NCBI GenBank assembly: GCA_020248985.1
Contig: JADCGL010000036.1
Location: forward strand, 1-33,581
Source of the DNA: Telmatospirillum sp.
GTDB lineage: Bacteria; Pseudomonadota; Alphaproteobacteria; CACIAM-22H2
DNA: 33,581 nt
Reading direction: 5' to 3'
Below are positions 8,098 to 17,616 of the stretch, in pieces. Under the pieces are notes generated by a model. The model searched no databases. It had not been told where the DNA came from and was given only the letters and a program-made list of their open reading frames with translations. The first letter of the stretch is position 1, and each line of letters opens with the position of its first letter. Made by a program: the position numbers and the translations under genes.

Positions 8098-9192
8098 CTA
8101 GGCGAGGAACTGTGCGAACGGCGCCTTGCGCACGCGCACGGCTTCCCACTCGGCGGCCGTGAGCTTGATGTTGCCGGCAAAACGGTTCGTGTAGAGTTGG
8201 TCGGTGACCGGACGGCGGCCGTCCTGCACCGAGAACTCCATGACCGTGTCGATCATCTTGTCGACCTTGGCCATGTCGGCGAAGCCAATGCCGTTGCGGA
8301 TCGCCTCGTCCTGCGCGACCGTGACGCCCATCAGACCCTGGCCCAGGCGCGCCGAGCCGCGCGTCTGGTCGGACATGCCGATTTCCGGGCGCTGGCGCAC
8401 GAAGGCTTCGAGGGCGGCATCGGGATCGCGCAAGGTGAGCGCCATCGCCTCGCCGAGCGCGTCGACCACGCCCTGCACGAGCTGCGGGCGCTGCGCCACG
8501 ACGTCGGGCCGCGTCACGACGGTGTTGTGGTAGAAATTGAGGCCCGCATCTTTCCACATCATGAAGCGCACCGGCAGGTTCAGCGACTGGAACGTCGGCA
8601 GCGACGATGCGGCCACGCACGTGACCGCATCGACCTGGCGCTGCGACAAGGTGCGCTCGAGCACGTTGGGATCGAGCTGCTGGACCGTGATGCCGGCCGT
8701 GTTGATGCCGGCAAGGCGCGCATAGGCAGGCCAGAACGCGAAATCGAGGCCGCGCGGATTGGCGCCGAGGCGCTTGCCTTCGAGATCCTTAGGCGTGCGG
8801 ATCGGGCTGTCGGCCGGAACCGCGATCGCCATCGTCGCGTCGTACATCATCGTGCCGACCGCCGTGAGGCTCAAGCCGCGCGCAGCCTGCTGGATCGTGG
8901 CCGCGGCCGAAACGAGACCGATATCGAACTGGCCGGCGGCGATCGCTTGCGCTGCGGGCGGCGAGCCGGTGCCCAGCGCGATGTCGACGTCGAGACCGCG
9001 CGACCGGAAGAAGCCGCGCTCGCGCGCCACGAACGCGAACGCGGTCGCCCCTTGCGCCACGAAGGGCAGCGTGAACTTGACCGGCGTCAGCGCGCCTTGG
9101 GCTATCGCCGGCGCGGCAAGGCCGGTGGCGCCGAGGGCGGCGAGCGACGCCGAGCCCGCGAGGAAGCCGCGGCGCGACACGTTGTTGAGCAT
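8098..9192 (-). CDS. ABC transporter substrate-binding protein, NMT1/TauA type
   Basis: Periplasmic ligand-binding protein of 364 residues for the ABC importer encoded downstream. MLNNVSRRGFLAGSASLAAL is a Tat signal (RRGFLAG) with a hydrophobic core and a likely cleavage after APAIAQ. The mature part has the NMT1/TauA layout: FVARERGFFRSRGLDVDIALG, AIAAGQFDIGLVSAAATIQ, a PADSPIRTPKDLEGKRLGANP hinge region, and VDAVTCVAASSLP. ATG 9192 has an AGGAG site. It is the first gene of the operon. Ligands in this family are diverse (sulfonates, nitrate, thiamine precursors, phthalate, riboflavin), and nothing here identifies this one. The 228 bases upstream (9193-9420) are AT-richer, but I cannot place a promoter with confidence. 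Confidence 0.93.
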   Translation of the reverse strand: MLNNVSRRGFLAGSASLAALGATGLAAPAIAQGALTPVKFTLPFVAQGATAFAFVARERGFFRSRGLDVDIALGTGSPPAAQAIAAGQFDIGLVSAAATIQQAARGLSLTAVGTMMYDATMAIAVPADSPIRTPKDLEGKRLGANPRGLDFAFWPAYARLAGINTAGITVQQLDPNVLERTLSQRQVDAVTCVAASSLPTFQSLNLPVRFMMWKDAGLNFYHNTVVTRPDVVAQRPQLVQGVVDALGEAMALTLRDPDAALEAFVRQRPEIGMSDQTRGSARLGQGLMGVTVAQDEAIRNGIGFADMAKVDKMIDTVMEFSVQDGRRPVTDQLYTNRFAGNIKLTAAEWEAVRVRKAPFAQFLA

Positions 9193-9420
9193 GGGGGAAC
9201 TCCTGGATTTGGGGGGTGGAACGCAATCACAATTTCGTCATCGCAAATGGCCCCGAGACCACCCATAAACAAGAGGAATCGCTCGATTTTTCGGCGAAAT
9301 CTGCAACACATCTTTTATGTAGTTTATGGCTTGAGCAGCCTGCCGCGCGATTGGGCGGCACGTGCCGGAAAACGCGGCAATTCGGAATTGTACATCGCCT
9401 GCCTGGAAAGCCTGCAGGCG

Positions 9421-10722
9421 TCAGATTGGATCGAGCGTTTTCAACAGCTGCAGAATGGGGATCGTCGCGAAATTCGTGAACGTGTCCGAAATCGCGTACG
9501 GGATCACGAGATCGGCCCCGTGCTTGATGAGGCCACACGTATAGACGACGTTCGGCACGTAACCTTCGCGCTCGAACGGCTCGGGCCGGATCAAAGGTTG
9601 GCGCGAGCGCGCCAGCACGATCGAGGGATCCTTCTTGTCGAGCAGCACCGCACCGATCGTGTATTTGCGGATCGCTCCCACGCCGTGCGTGAGCAGCAGC
9701 CAGCCCTCGTCGAGTTCGACGGGCGAACCGCAATTGCCGATCTGCACGAACTCCCAGAAATGGCGCGGCCGCAGGATCGGCGTGCCGCCCTCCCAGAAAT
9801 AGAGATCGCTCGAATAGAGCAGATGGAGATTCTCGTTGTCCTGGCGCGCGATCATCGCGTATCGGCCGCCGATCTTGCGCGGAAACAGCGCCATGCCCTT
9901 GTTGCGCGCCGCATAGCCGCGCAACGGCGTCAGTCGGAAATCGACGAAGTCGGGCGTCTCGATCAATTCCGAGCGGATTTCGCGGCCGTTGTAGGCCGTG
10001 TAGGTCGCGAGGTAGCGGATGCGCCCGTCGTCGTCGAGCCGCACGAAGCGCGCATCTTCGATGCCGTTCGACTGCGCGTCCGTCACCGGGAAGATCACGC
10101 GCTCGCTGATGTCGGTCGCGGCATCGAACCCGACGGTCACGTCGTCGCCAAGCTGGCCGGGCACGCGACTGCGGACAGCCGGGATCGCGGCGAGTTTGGA
10201 TTTCTCGTCGATGGCAACCGCACCGTCGGCCCCGATCGTGCCAGTGCGGAAGGTCAGCGACGAGATGTGCCCCTCCCCCACCGCGCGCAGACTCAAGATG
10301 AAGCGGCACGAACCCGCCCAGCAATCGGCCTGGTCGGGATGCAGCACGATGCTCGGATTGAAAAGAGCGGAGGCCTCGAACGAATATTCGTGCAGGAAGA
10401 ACGCGCCGATGAGCTGGCGCTGCGCCTTCGTGAATGCGGCGTGGTCGGCGAAAGCGTCTTCCATCTCGTCGGCGCGCGCTTCGAACAGACCCACGAGATT
10501 GCGATGGCGCTGGTCGAAATTGACGAGCACGTCGGCCAGCTGTTGCGCCGCTTCTTCAGGCGGCAGCGCCACGACCCGATCGACGATATGGTTGGCGCGC
10601 GTCTTGTCGGTCGGCGTCAGATCGCGCGGCTCCACGGCCGGGCGAAACGGCCGAATGATCACGCGCGCCGAATCCGGGCGCAGTACCGGGCCCAGACGGC
10701 TCAGGAAACTTCCGTTGGGCAT
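9421..10722 (-). CDS. Glycoside hydrolase family 130 protein (mannoside phosphorylase-like)
   Basis: A 433-residue protein of the GH130 (former DUF377) five-bladed propeller family. Members phosphorolyse or hydrolyse beta-mannosides. Family marks are FNPSIVLHPD (121-130), the NGIEDARFV motif with the putative general acid Asp223, LATYTAYNG, KGMALFPRKIGGRYAMIARQDNENLH, and GNCGSPVELDEGWLLLTHGVG. The extended N-terminus of about 115 residues is seen in some bacterial subfamilies. The start at ATG 10722 overlaps the 3' end of the glycosyltransferase gene by 22 bases, so the pair is cotranscribed and likely shares one glycan. The protein appears cytosolic; no signal peptide is visible. The specific activity cannot be predicted. 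Confidence 0.85.
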   Translation of the reverse strand: MPNGSFLSRLGPVLRPDSARVIIRPFRPAVEPRDLTPTDKTRANHIVDRVVALPPEEAAQQLADVLVNFDQRHRNLVGLFEARADEMEDAFADHAAFTKAQRQLIGAFFLHEYSFEASALFNPSIVLHPDQADCWAGSCRFILSLRAVGEGHISSLTFRTGTIGADGAVAIDEKSKLAAIPAVRSRVPGQLGDDVTVGFDAATDISERVIFPVTDAQSNGIEDARFVRLDDDGRIRYLATYTAYNGREIRSELIETPDFVDFRLTPLRGYAARNKGMALFPRKIGGRYAMIARQDNENLHLLYSSDLYFWEGGTPILRPRHFWEFVQIGNCGSPVELDEGWLLLTHGVGAIRKYTIGAVLLDKKDPSIVLARSRQPLIRPEPFEREGYVPNVVYTCGLIKHGADLVIPYAISDTFTNFATIPILQLLKTLDPI

Positions 10723-13031
10723 GCCGAACTCCGATCGTAGATCGGCATCTGCGCAAACGACGATGAAGGCATCGGATCCGGCAGATCTTCGGCATTGGCG
10801 GCAAGCTGCATCTCGACAAGTGCGAGCAGATACGAAACCGCCGACTCGCCGCCGCGATTTTCATTTGCACGGTCGGCATGCAGCCCGTCGCGACACGCTC
10901 CTGTCGCCGCATCGACCAGATCGACGCCGAGATCGTTGCGCCCATGGAACCACAAAAACGCGTCCTTGGCCGTCTCGAGCCAATCGGCGTCGCCAGTTGC
11001 CCGCCAAGCGGCGAAGGCGGCCGAGATCGTCGCCGTCGCTTCAAGTGGCTGCTGATCGAAGATGCGCGGTGCGCGATAGAGCTCGCCGAAACTCTCGGTC
11101 CCGACGGGGCGGAAATGGCCGCGCGGCGCGGTCTGCAGCATCGCGAGCCAACGCAAGGCGCGCACACCTTGCGCGATCCATGCGACGTTGCCGGCGCTGC
11201 GCCCGGCATCGATCAAGGCCTGTGCGAGGCGCGCATTGTCGTAGCTCAAGCCTGCTTCGAACCAGCGCCAGTCCGGTGCTTCGACGGCGGCAAAGAGGGC
11301 CGCCAAACGACCGGCAAGCGCGTCCCGCTGGCCCGCATGGGCGTCCGAAGCGCCGCGTTCGCCGCGCGCCGCATCGATGCCCAGAAGCGCGAAAGCCCAA
11401 GCGCGCGGCGAAACGAAAGTTGAGGCCGTCGGCAGGGCTTCGGCGAACAAAGCGGCCGCCCATGCGCGACGCGTAGACGACGGATCGCGGCTCGCGCACA
11501 CGCCGAGCGCCCACAGTGCGCGCCCGTGGCTGTCTTCCGAGCCCGCCGCCTCGCGCCATTGCCGGTCGAAGCCCATGAAGTTGCGGAAGCGCCGGAGCTC
11601 CGCGTTCCAGGCGTGCTGCAGAAACGCCGCGAACACGTCGCCAAGCGCTTCGGCGACGGCCGGCATGCCCGCTTGCGCAAGATCGACCGCCAGGATCAGC
11701 GCCCGCGCATTGTCGTCCACGCAGTAACCGTGCGCGCGGTCCGGGATCGAATGCAGCGCATGCTGGAACAGGCCCGTGTCGTCGCACATCGCGTAGAAAT
11801 GTCCCAGGCGAATGCCAGGCAGACGCAGCGCCGCCGCCACGGGAAAGCGCCGCCCGGTTTTCGCGCGCGATAGCCGCAGGCTCTCCTCGAATGCCGCCAG
11901 ATAGCGTTCAGCGACGCGCGCCCATACCATCGAGCGGCTCGCCCGATAGGCGCGGCCGCGCATAGCGTCTCGCGCCGAATCGTCTGTCAGCAGGGCTGCG
12001 ACGGCATTGCCGGTCGCCGCCGGATCGCCGAACGGCACCAGAACGCCGCCCCCGTCGGCCAGCAATTCACGCGCGTGCCAATAGGGCGTCGACACGACCG
12101 CGCGCCCGAGGCCGAAACTGTAGGCAAGCGTGCCCGACGTCATCTGCGCCGCGTTCAGATACGGCGTCACGTAGACGTCGCACATCGAAATGTAGGTCAG
12201 CAGCGTGTCGTGGTCGACAAAGCCGTCTTCGAATACGACACGGTCGGCCACGCCGAGCTTACGCGCACGCGCGCGCAGCGCCTCGCGATAGGCCTCGCCC
12301 TCGTTCCGCACCAAATTGGGGTGCGTTGCCCCCAATACGATATAGACGGCCGACGGGCAGCGTTCGAGGAGCTGCGGCATCGCGTCGATCATCGTTTCAA
12401 TGCCCTTGTTCGCCGACAAGAGCCCAAAGGTCAGCACCACTTTCCGATCCGCATAGCCGCACAGCTTTTTGGCTGCATCCGGTGCGGCAAACGGCACGTC
12501 CGGAATGCCGTGCGGGATGAACTCGATCTTGTCGCGCTGCAGCCCGTACACGCCGACGAGCAAATCAACGCCCTTCTCGGCCATCACGATGACCTTCGCG
12601 GATAGCGCGCCGATGCGGCAAACCGCCTCGCGCTGGGCCGCCGAAGGCTCGGCCAGCACCGTGTGGAAAGTCGTCACGACCGGCATCGCCAGCAATTCCA
12701 GCAGCACGAGGATATGCGCACCGGCAGAGCCGCCGAAGATGCCGAATTCGTGCTGCAGCGAAACGACGTCGTAGCGCTCGCGATTGAGGAAGGCAGCGGC
12801 GGCGGCATAGTCTTCCGGCACGCCGTCGGCGATCTGGCGAACCACCTCGGCCGGATAGCGATAGCGATTGAGGCCATCGTTCATGGCGACGATGCCGGTC
12901 GCGGCGAACGGTCGTGCGGCTTGGACCGCGCGATGGATGTCGCAGGTGAAGGTCGCAATGCCGCAGCGGCGCGGCAGCGAATTGCCGATGAAGGCGATCT
13001 TCGCGAGCCTGGGGCGATCGACTTGCGGCAT
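10701..13031 (-). CDS. Glycosyltransferase family 4 fused to a C-terminal helical (toroid-like) domain
   Basis: A 776-residue two-domain protein. Residues 1-400 form a GT4 (GT-B) glycosyltransferase: PRRCGIATF at 20-28 as the N-terminal loop, SLQHEFGIFGG near 91-101, FIPHGIPDVPF at 171-181, FGLLSANKGIETMIDAM, and an acceptor-side NAAQMTSGTLAYSFGLGRAVVSTPYWHA in which Gln replaces the usual first Glu of the E-x7-E motif. Residues 420-750 are helical repeats with GYCVDDNARALI, SHGRALWALG and LSYDNARLAQALIDAG, resembling an (alpha/alpha) toroid. ATG 13031 has a strong GGAGG site. The partner is the overlapping GH130 gene. The product is unknown; a stress-related mannosyl glycan or glycoside is a reasonable guess. 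Confidence 0.86.
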   Translation of the reverse strand: MPQVDRPRLAKIAFIGNSLPRRCGIATFTCDIHRAVQAARPFAATGIVAMNDGLNRYRYPAEVVRQIADGVPEDYAAAAAFLNRERYDVVSLQHEFGIFGGSAGAHILVLLELLAMPVVTTFHTVLAEPSAAQREAVCRIGALSAKVIVMAEKGVDLLVGVYGLQRDKIEFIPHGIPDVPFAAPDAAKKLCGYADRKVVLTFGLLSANKGIETMIDAMPQLLERCPSAVYIVLGATHPNLVRNEGEAYREALRARARKLGVADRVVFEDGFVDHDTLLTYISMCDVYVTPYLNAAQMTSGTLAYSFGLGRAVVSTPYWHARELLADGGGVLVPFGDPAATGNAVAALLTDDSARDAMRGRAYRASRSMVWARVAERYLAAFEESLRLSRAKTGRRFPVAAALRLPGIRLGHFYAMCDDTGLFQHALHSIPDRAHGYCVDDNARALILAVDLAQAGMPAVAEALGDVFAAFLQHAWNAELRRFRNFMGFDRQWREAAGSEDSHGRALWALGVCASRDPSSTRRAWAAALFAEALPTASTFVSPRAWAFALLGIDAARGERGASDAHAGQRDALAGRLAALFAAVEAPDWRWFEAGLSYDNARLAQALIDAGRSAGNVAWIAQGVRALRWLAMLQTAPRGHFRPVGTESFGELYRAPRIFDQQPLEATATISAAFAAWRATGDADWLETAKDAFLWFHGRNDLGVDLVDAATGACRDGLHADRANENRGGESAVSYLLALVEMQLAANAEDLPDPMPSSSFAQMPIYDRSSACPTEVS

Positions 13032-13220
13032 GCGGCACCTCCGATTTTGTCGTGGTTGCGAAGGCGACGCGCCGACGGTCGAACAGGTGCGCATGCGCGA
13101 GCGCACGGCCCTCGGGGCTATCTGGGCGCGAACGGCGCGCGTTGCAAGCGAAATGGGCGCCGATCGCATGCGTATAATCCGAAGCTCGGCGCGGCGACGC
13201 TTCTGTGCTCGCAGACGTCT

Positions 13221-16200
13221 CTAGGCAGCGGCGGCGGCGGCCAAAGCCAGGCGCGCCAATGCCGGCAGCGACCGCACGCCCGATTTGCGCATGATGCTCG
13301 CGCGGTGGTTTTCGACGGTGCGCTGGCTGATATGCAGATCGGCGGCGATGTTCTTGCTGGGATGCCCGGCAAGAACCATTTCCATGATCTCGCGTTGGCG
13401 CGGCGTGAGGCCGGCAAGCTGACGGGCCGCCGCCGCTTGCCATGCCATGCGCTGGTTCGCGTCTTTGGAAACCGCGATCGCGCGCGCAAGGCACGCGAAC
13501 AGATCGTCGTTGCCGATCGGCTTCTCGATGAAATCGAATGCGCCGGCTTTCATGGCACTCACCGCCATCGCCACGTCGCTGCTGCCGGTGATCATGATCG
13601 CCGGAATGCCGTCGCCGTCGCCCCGCAGCTTGGCCAGCACGTCCATTCCATCCATGCCCGGCATGTACGCATCGACGAGGAGGCAATCGGCAACGCCCGT
13701 GCGGTATGCGGCAAAGAATTCTGCACCGGAGGCAAAATCCTGCACCTTGAAGCCCTTGGCCTCGAGAGCAAGCCGCAGCACCTCGCGCAGCGCGTCATCG
13801 TCGTCGACCACACATACGGTTGCCGACTGTCCGGCAACTGGTGCTGCCGCTGGGGCGGGCAGATCTTGCGCAACCGACGGCGTCGGCAGCAGGCGCCCGA
13901 CCAGCGCCAACAACTCGACGGATTTGACCGGCTTGTTCAAACGCACGAGGTCGCGGCGCGAAATATCGCGCAGCGCCGCCGTCGTGATGTCGCCCGTCAG
14001 AATGACGACGGGGATGTCGCGCTTGACGGCCGCGCGCACCTTGGCGGCCACTTGCAGCCCGTCGATCCCGTTGGGCAGATTGTAGTCGGCGAGCACGAGG
14101 TCGGGCAGCATGTCGGGCGGCGCATGGGAAAGCACCGCCAACGCCTCCGCACCGTCGGCCGCGACCAGCGTGCGATGGCCGTCCTGGACCAAAAGCCGGT
14201 CGAGAAGATTGCGAAGATCTTCGTCGTCTTCGACGACAAGCACGGTCCCTGGCCGAACAGCACCCACACGCGGCGCTATTGGGCGCGCGTTCGGCGAGGA
14301 AGCGGCCGCCGCTGCGGAGGCGAGCGGCACTTCCACCGAAAAAGCGGATCCTTTGCCGACCACTGAATGCACGAGAATGCGATGGTGCAGCATGCCGCCG
14401 AGACGCTTGACGATCGAGAGGCCCAACCCAAGGCCGCGATTGCGCTGGCGCGCCACATTGCCGATCTGGTGATACTCTTCGAAGATGGCGCTTAGATCGG
14501 CGCCGGCGATGCCGATGCCTGTGTCGCGCACCTCGATGCGCAAGGACCCGCCCTTGCGGCGGCAGCCGATCAGAATCTTGCCGCGCTTCGTGTATTTGAT
14601 CGCATTGGCAAGAAGATTGCGCAGCATCTGCTCGAGCAGGCGCGCGTCGCTGAGCACGAACTCGCGGCACCCGACCACGCGCAGTTCGAGCCCTTGCGCA
14701 TGCGTCACGTAGCTGAATTCGTCGTGCAGGCGCACGAGCAACGTGTCGATTACGAACGGCGCCGCCTCCGGACGCACGATGCCGGCTTCGATCTGGTTGA
14801 TGTCCAGCAGCGTGTTCAGCATGCCGGACATCGCGGTCAGAGTCTCGTCGATGCGCGAGACGAGCTCGCGCGGCTTCTCCTCGGTGACGCTTTTGGCGAG
14901 CAAGCCCTGCAGCAAAGCGAGCGTTTGCAGCGGCTGCCGCAGATCATGGCTGGCGGCGGCAAGAAAGCGCGATTTGGCGATGTTCGCCGCCTCTGCTTCG
15001 GCGCGGGCCGTTTCGAGAGCGACCGCGATGCGTTTGCGTTCCGTGACGTTCGTGAAGGTTAGCAGGACGCCGCCGACGGCCCCTTCGTGCGTCATGTAGG
15101 GCAGTACGCGGCGCTGGAACCACTGGCCGCCTTTGGCTTCGATCTCGCGGTCGCCGATGGTGCCGCCCGCAAGCACCGCATCGACGCCCGCGGCAATGTC
15201 GGCATCGGCGAACATCGCATTCAGATCCGCAAGCGGCCGTCCGACGTCGGTCGGCAGAATGTTGAAAAGCTGGCGCGAGGCAGGCGTGAAAAAGCGGATG
15301 CGGCGCTGCGTGTCGAGAAATACCGTCGCGACATCGGTGCTGTAGAGGACGTTCTGCAGGTCGCTCGACGTGGTGCGCTGGCGTTCGAGCGTTTCCTGCA
15401 GCTGGCTGTTCAGCGCAATGAGCTCCTCGTTCAGCGACTGCAGCTCCTCCTTCGAGGTCAGCAGCTCCTCGTTCGAGGATTGCAGCTCTTCGTTGGCCGA
15501 CAGGGCTTCTTCGTGGACGACCTTTTCGTTCTCGGCGGTCGTCTCGAGCGTGCGCACCGCCGTATCGAGCTCGCGCCGCGTTTCGGAAAGCTCGCGCTCG
15601 AGCTGCGCGACATGGGCCGGCACGCGCGATCTTGCGCTCGCCGGCGTGGCGGCAGCAGGCGCGGCGATGTCGTGGAAACAGACGAGGACAAGGTCCTCAT
15701 CCTCGAACCGCAGCGGTTGCGCCGATACGTCGAAGAAGCTTTTTGCGGCAGCGGCCGGCGAAGCGACGGCTTTCACGAGCACGCGCGTCCCTTCCCGGCG
15801 CGCATTGAGCACGGCCGCGCGCACCTTGAGGCGCGCAACCTCGCCGACCATATCGAGCAGATCGTGGGTCGGCGGCCCCGGCGGCACCCGCAGATAGCGC
15901 TCGGCCGGCCCCAGCGTGTAGAGAACTGAAAAATTCGCATCGACCAAAGCCGCACCGGGCGCGCAGTCGGCCAGGATTGCCGCCTGGCAGAGCTGCGCAA
16001 GTCGTTCCTGCCGCGACGACGCGATGCTCGGCGCATCCAGGGCCACCGCATGGCTGCCGGCGGGCAGAGCAAGCATCGCCGCGAGGTCGGACGGACGCCG
16101 TGCGCCTGCGCGTCGGAAAATGCGCGCGGCCTTGGACACAGTCTTGAACGCACCCTCGCCGTCGCCGATCGTCTCGGAACTGCCAAGCAGCAGATAGCCG

Positions 16201-17576
16201 CCCTTGCGCAGCGCAAATGCGAAAACCGACAGGATCTTCGCCTGAGCGGCCGGCTTCAGATAGATCAACAGATTGCGGCAGGAAACGAAATCGAGACGCG
16301 AGAACGGCGGATCGACAAGCAGATTCTGGACCGAAAAAACGACATGCGCGCGGATGTCGGAGCCGATCCGGTACCCGTCGCCTTCCTTGACGAAAAAACG
16401 CGCAAGGCGTTCCGGCGTAACGTCCCCTTTGATCGACGCCGGATAGACGCCGTCGCGCGCGCGCGCGATTTCGACCGGATCGACGTCCGATGCAAAAATG
16501 CACAGGCGCGCGCCGGACTGCGCCCGTTCGATCGCTTCCTGGAACAGGATCGCGATGGAATATGTTTCTTCACCGGAACTGCAGCCGGCAATCCAGATCC
16601 GCAGCGGCTCGTCCACCGCACAGGCCGCGACAAGATCAGCAACCACTGTGCGCTCGAGTTCCTTGAAGATCGTCGCGTCGCGGAAGAACCGTGTCACGTT
16701 GATCAAAACATCCTGCACCAGCGCCACGCGCTCCTGCGGATCGTCGCGCAGCTTCGCAAGATAGCGCTCGATTTCGTGGACGGCGAACCCTGCCATCGCC
16801 AAGCGCCGCTCGATGCGGCGGACGAGTGTGCCGGTCTTGTAGCCCGCAAAATCGTGCTGCGTCGTTGCGCGCAGGACCTCGAGGACCGACGCGAGAGCCT
16901 GCGCATCGAGCGACGTCTGCACAGCCGTCGTCGGTCGGGGCGCCGTCAGTGCCGCCGCAATCTTGGCGACGGGAAGTACGAGATCGATGCGGCCCGTGGC
17001 GATCGCCGCGCGCGGCATTTCGCCGTAGGCAGCCTCGTTCGGCTCCTGTGCGATCGTGAGGCCGCCCTGGCTCTTGATGGCGACGATACCAAGACTGCCA
17101 TCGGCGCCCGATCCCGACATGACGATACCGACGGCGCGATCGCCGAATTCGGCGGCAAGTGAGTTCAGCAGAAAATCGAACGGCAGGCGCGCGCCATGCC
17201 GCGCCGGCGGCGCGCCGAGGCGAAAGCGCCCGTTTGCGACCGAAAGATATACGCCGGGCGGCATCACGTAGAACGCTCCGCCTTGAACTGGCATGTCGTC
17301 CGCCGCCTCGCGCACGGGTATCTGCGCATGGCCGGCGAGAAGCCCCACCATCATGCTTTCATGGGCAGGATCGAGGTGTTGCACGAGCACGAAAGCCGTC
17401 TGCGGATCGACGGCAATCGTTGCGACGAATTTGAGGCACGCTTCGAGACCGCCCGCGGAAGCGCCGATCGCGACGACGCGAATATCTTGCGGGTCCAGCG
17501 GCGGCGCAGGTGCGGCGCGCTTGGCTTTCGGCGGCGATCGGGATGCTGGTTTCGCGGTCGGCGACGGCTTGCGCAT
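13221..17576 (-). CDS. CheB-CheR-PAS hybrid histidine kinase fused to two receiver domains and a LuxR/FixJ DNA-binding domain
   Basis: A 1451-residue single-chain signalling protein. CheB methylesterase-like domain at about 30-210, with the triad Ser40 (GASAGG), His67 and Asp159. CheR methyltransferase-like domain at 225-490 (WIAGCSSGEETYS, 328-340). A coiled coil of NEELQSSNEELL type runs about 655-735. PAS domain about 740-850. HisKA with His877 (AASHDLRQPLQ). HATPase with N box NLLANAIKYT and G boxes DTGIGI and GLGLGLSIV. REC1 with Asp1164 (LADYNLP), REC2 with Asp1302 (VDAYMPGMDG), and a LuxR-type HTH at 1386-1440 (TPRQREIMEMVLAGHPSKNIA). No membrane segment is visible. ATG 17576 has GGGGAG. 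All catalytic residues look intact, and a separate response regulator is not needed. The gene is divergent from dps. Confidence 0.93.
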   Translation of the reverse strand: MRKPSPTAKPASRSPPKAKRAAPAPPLDPQDIRVVAIGASAGGLEACLKFVATIAVDPQTAFVLVQHLDPAHESMMVGLLAGHAQIPVREAADDMPVQGGAFYVMPPGVYLSVANGRFRLGAPPARHGARLPFDFLLNSLAAEFGDRAVGIVMSGSGADGSLGIVAIKSQGGLTIAQEPNEAAYGEMPRAAIATGRIDLVLPVAKIAAALTAPRPTTAVQTSLDAQALASVLEVLRATTQHDFAGYKTGTLVRRIERRLAMAGFAVHEIERYLAKLRDDPQERVALVQDVLINVTRFFRDATIFKELERTVVADLVAACAVDEPLRIWIAGCSSGEETYSIAILFQEAIERAQSGARLCIFASDVDPVEIARARDGVYPASIKGDVTPERLARFFVKEGDGYRIGSDIRAHVVFSVQNLLVDPPFSRLDFVSCRNLLIYLKPAAQAKILSVFAFALRKGGYLLLGSSETIGDGEGAFKTVSKAARIFRRAGARRPSDLAAMLALPAGSHAVALDAPSIASSRQERLAQLCQAAILADCAPGAALVDANFSVLYTLGPAERYLRVPPGPPTHDLLDMVGEVARLKVRAAVLNARREGTRVLVKAVASPAAAAKSFFDVSAQPLRFEDEDLVLVCFHDIAAPAAATPASARSRVPAHVAQLERELSETRRELDTAVRTLETTAENEKVVHEEALSANEELQSSNEELLTSKEELQSLNEELIALNSQLQETLERQRTTSSDLQNVLYSTDVATVFLDTQRRIRFFTPASRQLFNILPTDVGRPLADLNAMFADADIAAGVDAVLAGGTIGDREIEAKGGQWFQRRVLPYMTHEGAVGGVLLTFTNVTERKRIAVALETARAEAEAANIAKSRFLAAASHDLRQPLQTLALLQGLLAKSVTEEKPRELVSRIDETLTAMSGMLNTLLDINQIEAGIVRPEAAPFVIDTLLVRLHDEFSYVTHAQGLELRVVGCREFVLSDARLLEQMLRNLLANAIKYTKRGKILIGCRRKGGSLRIEVRDTGIGIAGADLSAIFEEYHQIGNVARQRNRGLGLGLSIVKRLGGMLHHRILVHSVVGKGSAFSVEVPLASAAAAASSPNARPIAPRVGAVRPGTVLVVEDDEDLRNLLDRLLVQDGHRTLVAADGAEALAVLSHAPPDMLPDLVLADYNLPNGIDGLQVAAKVRAAVKRDIPVVILTGDITTAALRDISRRDLVRLNKPVKSVELLALVGRLLPTPSVAQDLPAPAAAPVAGQSATVCVVDDDDALREVLRLALEAKGFKVQDFASGAEFFAAYRTGVADCLLVDAYMPGMDGMDVLAKLRGDGDGIPAIMITGSSDVAMAVSAMKAGAFDFIEKPIGNDDLFACLARAIAVSKDANQRMAWQAAAARQLAGLTPRQREIMEMVLAGHPSKNIAADLHISQRTVENHRASIMRKSGVRSLPALARLALAAAAAA

Positions 17577-17616
17577 GCGGCATGTCTCCCCGCTTTCGTG
17601 CCGGCAGACGCCGACA

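Noticed and set aside
9301-9330. ATGTAGTTTATGG near 9316 resembling the box
   Set aside because: Only the first seven bases match, no -10 follows at offset 37-39, and it points away from the nearest gene start.
8005-10740. Plus-strand open frame of 911 codons
   Set aside because: Antisense to a clear binding protein and the GH130 gene. Its translation is Arg/Ala/His-rich without motifs.
13142-13178. TTGCAA and TATAAT on the plus strand between the kinase and glycosyltransferase genes
   Set aside because: Spacing is 25 bases, far from 17, and there is no plus-strand gene downstream.
16449-16470. Run of alternating GC as a possible regulatory or slippage repeat
   Set aside because: It lies inside the CheR-domain coding sequence and is explained by codon choice for Ala/Arg.
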